Source: CAISIP01 sp038247175
GTDB taxonomy: Bacteria; Pseudomonadota; Gammaproteobacteria; Burkholderiales; Burkholderiaceae_C
DNA: 7,067 nt
NCBI GenBank assembly: GCA_038247175.1
Contig: JBBRVD010000190.1
Span: 1-7,067 of the forward strand
Direction of reading: 5' to 3'
A program made the translations under genes and the position numbers. Shown one piece after another: positions 6,605 through 7,067 of the stretch (its first letter is position 1; every line of letters starts with the position of its first letter). Under the pieces are notes generated by a model that was not told the DNA's origin, did no database searches, and saw only the letters and a list, made by a program, of their open reading frames with translations.

Positions 6605-6817
6605 ATGCCAGTTACCGCTACCCGCAATCATGAGCCGCACACGCCTCAGGCCGCCCTTGCCGTATGCTGGATCGAAATGGTGTCCCACCGCAAGGACCTG
6701 ATCCGGTTCGCCCAGCGCCGGTTGCAGGACCCGATGCTGGCCGAGGACGTGGTGCACGATGTGTTCGAGGCGGTGTTGGCGGGCAAGGCCCGGGTCGCCG
6801 GCCGCAGTGCCCTGCGG
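6605..6817 (+). CDS. Sigma-70 family (ECF-like) RNA polymerase sigma factor, N-terminal fragment
   Basis: About 71 recognisable codons from ATG 6605, backed by an AGGAG ribosome-binding site. Residues 22-71 read as the start of sigma region 2 in the small sigma factors common in Burkholderiales: SHRKDLIRFAQRRLQDPMLA, then the hallmark AEDVVHDVFEAVLAG (46-60) and KARVAGRSALR (61-71). A normal protein would continue into a tryptophan-containing segment of the WLTGILKHK type, then regions 2.4 and 4. Here the frame stays open to the window edge but after residue 71 it reads an arginine/histidine/glycine-rich string (DRREHGPGAEGQ...) that is the shadow of a minus-strand gene. Regions 2.3-2.4 and 4 are absent, so this piece could not work as a sigma factor. 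The break coincides with the end of the DUF697 reading on the other strand, so both were cut by one junction. Confidence 0.65.
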
Positions 6818-7066
6818 GATCGCCGTGAGCACGGTCCCGGCGCCGAAGGTCAATCCCTTGAAAATCGTCGCCGCCAAGTGCGTGGCCATTTCGCCCAGCA
6901 TGACCCAGCCGGCCGCTTTCAGAATCGACTCGATCAGGTGCCGCGCGTTGTTCCAGGTGAGCGAAATCCCATAGATGTGGGCCAGGGTGACCACCATCGT
7001 CACATCCACGGCACTGCCCCCCAGCACGTCCGCGGCCGGGATCGGATTCAGGGCCACGCCGATCGA
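6797..7066 (-). CDS. DUF697/YcjF-like membrane protein fragment
   Basis: Reading from the right edge leftwards, the minus strand gives SIGVALNPIPAADVLGG, then VDVTMVVTLAHIYGISLTW, NARHLIESILKAAGWVMLGE and KGLTFGAGTVLTAIPQGTAA. This ALNP[IV]P..DV signature with hydrophobic stretches and a closing TAIPQG[TA]AA is the pattern of DUF697, a membrane-associated domain of YcjF and of some GTPase-linked proteins; its biochemical role is not settled. The 5' end runs off the window (GTG at 7055-7057 is internal, not a convincing start). The 3' end breaks at about 6797-6805: a family member would continue with a tyrosine-rich segment, but the frame instead reads the shadow of the sigma-factor gene until a stop at 6569. 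It is therefore a fragment at both ends. Confidence 0.6.
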
Positions 7067-7067
7067 C

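Noticed and set aside
6569..7057. A 162-residue minus-strand protein as annotated by frame alone
   Set aside because: The start is an internal GTG and the C-terminal half is the shadow of the sigma-factor gene; only the part right of about 6797 is real.
6605..7067. One continuous plus-strand gene running to the window edge
   Set aside because: Although the frame is open, only the first ~71 codons resemble a protein family; the rest is the reverse complement of DUF697 coding sequence in the same codon phase.

Overview
This window is high-GC, densely packed bacterial chromosome, most likely from a betaproteobacterium of the order Burkholderiales (Comamonadaceae or a close relative). The basis is protein style, gene density and a GC-rich interspersed-type repeat that looks like those I associate with that family. 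No rRNA, tRNA, CRISPR array, transposase or phage gene is visible.

Layout. (1) Positions 1-987, minus strand: an almost complete AcuI/YhdH-type acrylyl-CoA reductase, cut at the window edge. (2) A divergent intergenic region of about 150 bp. (3) 1156-1644, plus: a small ACT-domain protein, then 1699-2904, plus: a membrane-anchored metallophosphoesterase. (4) 2952-5363, minus: a two-component system, OmpR/PhoB-type response regulator first (4650-5363), then a membrane histidine kinase (2952-4463). It converges on the phosphoesterase with a 47-bp gap. The 186 bp between regulator and kinase hold two tandem 75-bp copies of a structured GC-rich repeat, and the kinase start codon sits at the repeat boundary. 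(5) 5462-6520, plus: an XdhC/CoxI-family protein, divergent from the regulator across 98 bp that contains a symmetrical motif. (6) 6605 to the end: the first ~71 codons of a sigma-70 family (ECF-like) factor on plus stop making sense at about 6797-6820. Past that point the minus strand encodes part of a DUF697/YcjF-like membrane protein. Both genes are cut at the same place, which marks a rearrangement or assembly junction.

How the genes relate. Regulator and kinase form one signalling pair, expressed away from xdhC. The other genes look like ordinary housekeeping or accessory metabolism: acrylyl-CoA/propionyl-CoA metabolism, molybdenum-enzyme maturation and phosphoester hydrolysis, with no evident joint pathway. 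I do not see a new multi-gene system. The points most worth a second look are the sigma/DUF697 junction, the in-frame tandem repeat at the kinase start, and the inverted repeat between the regulator and xdhC.
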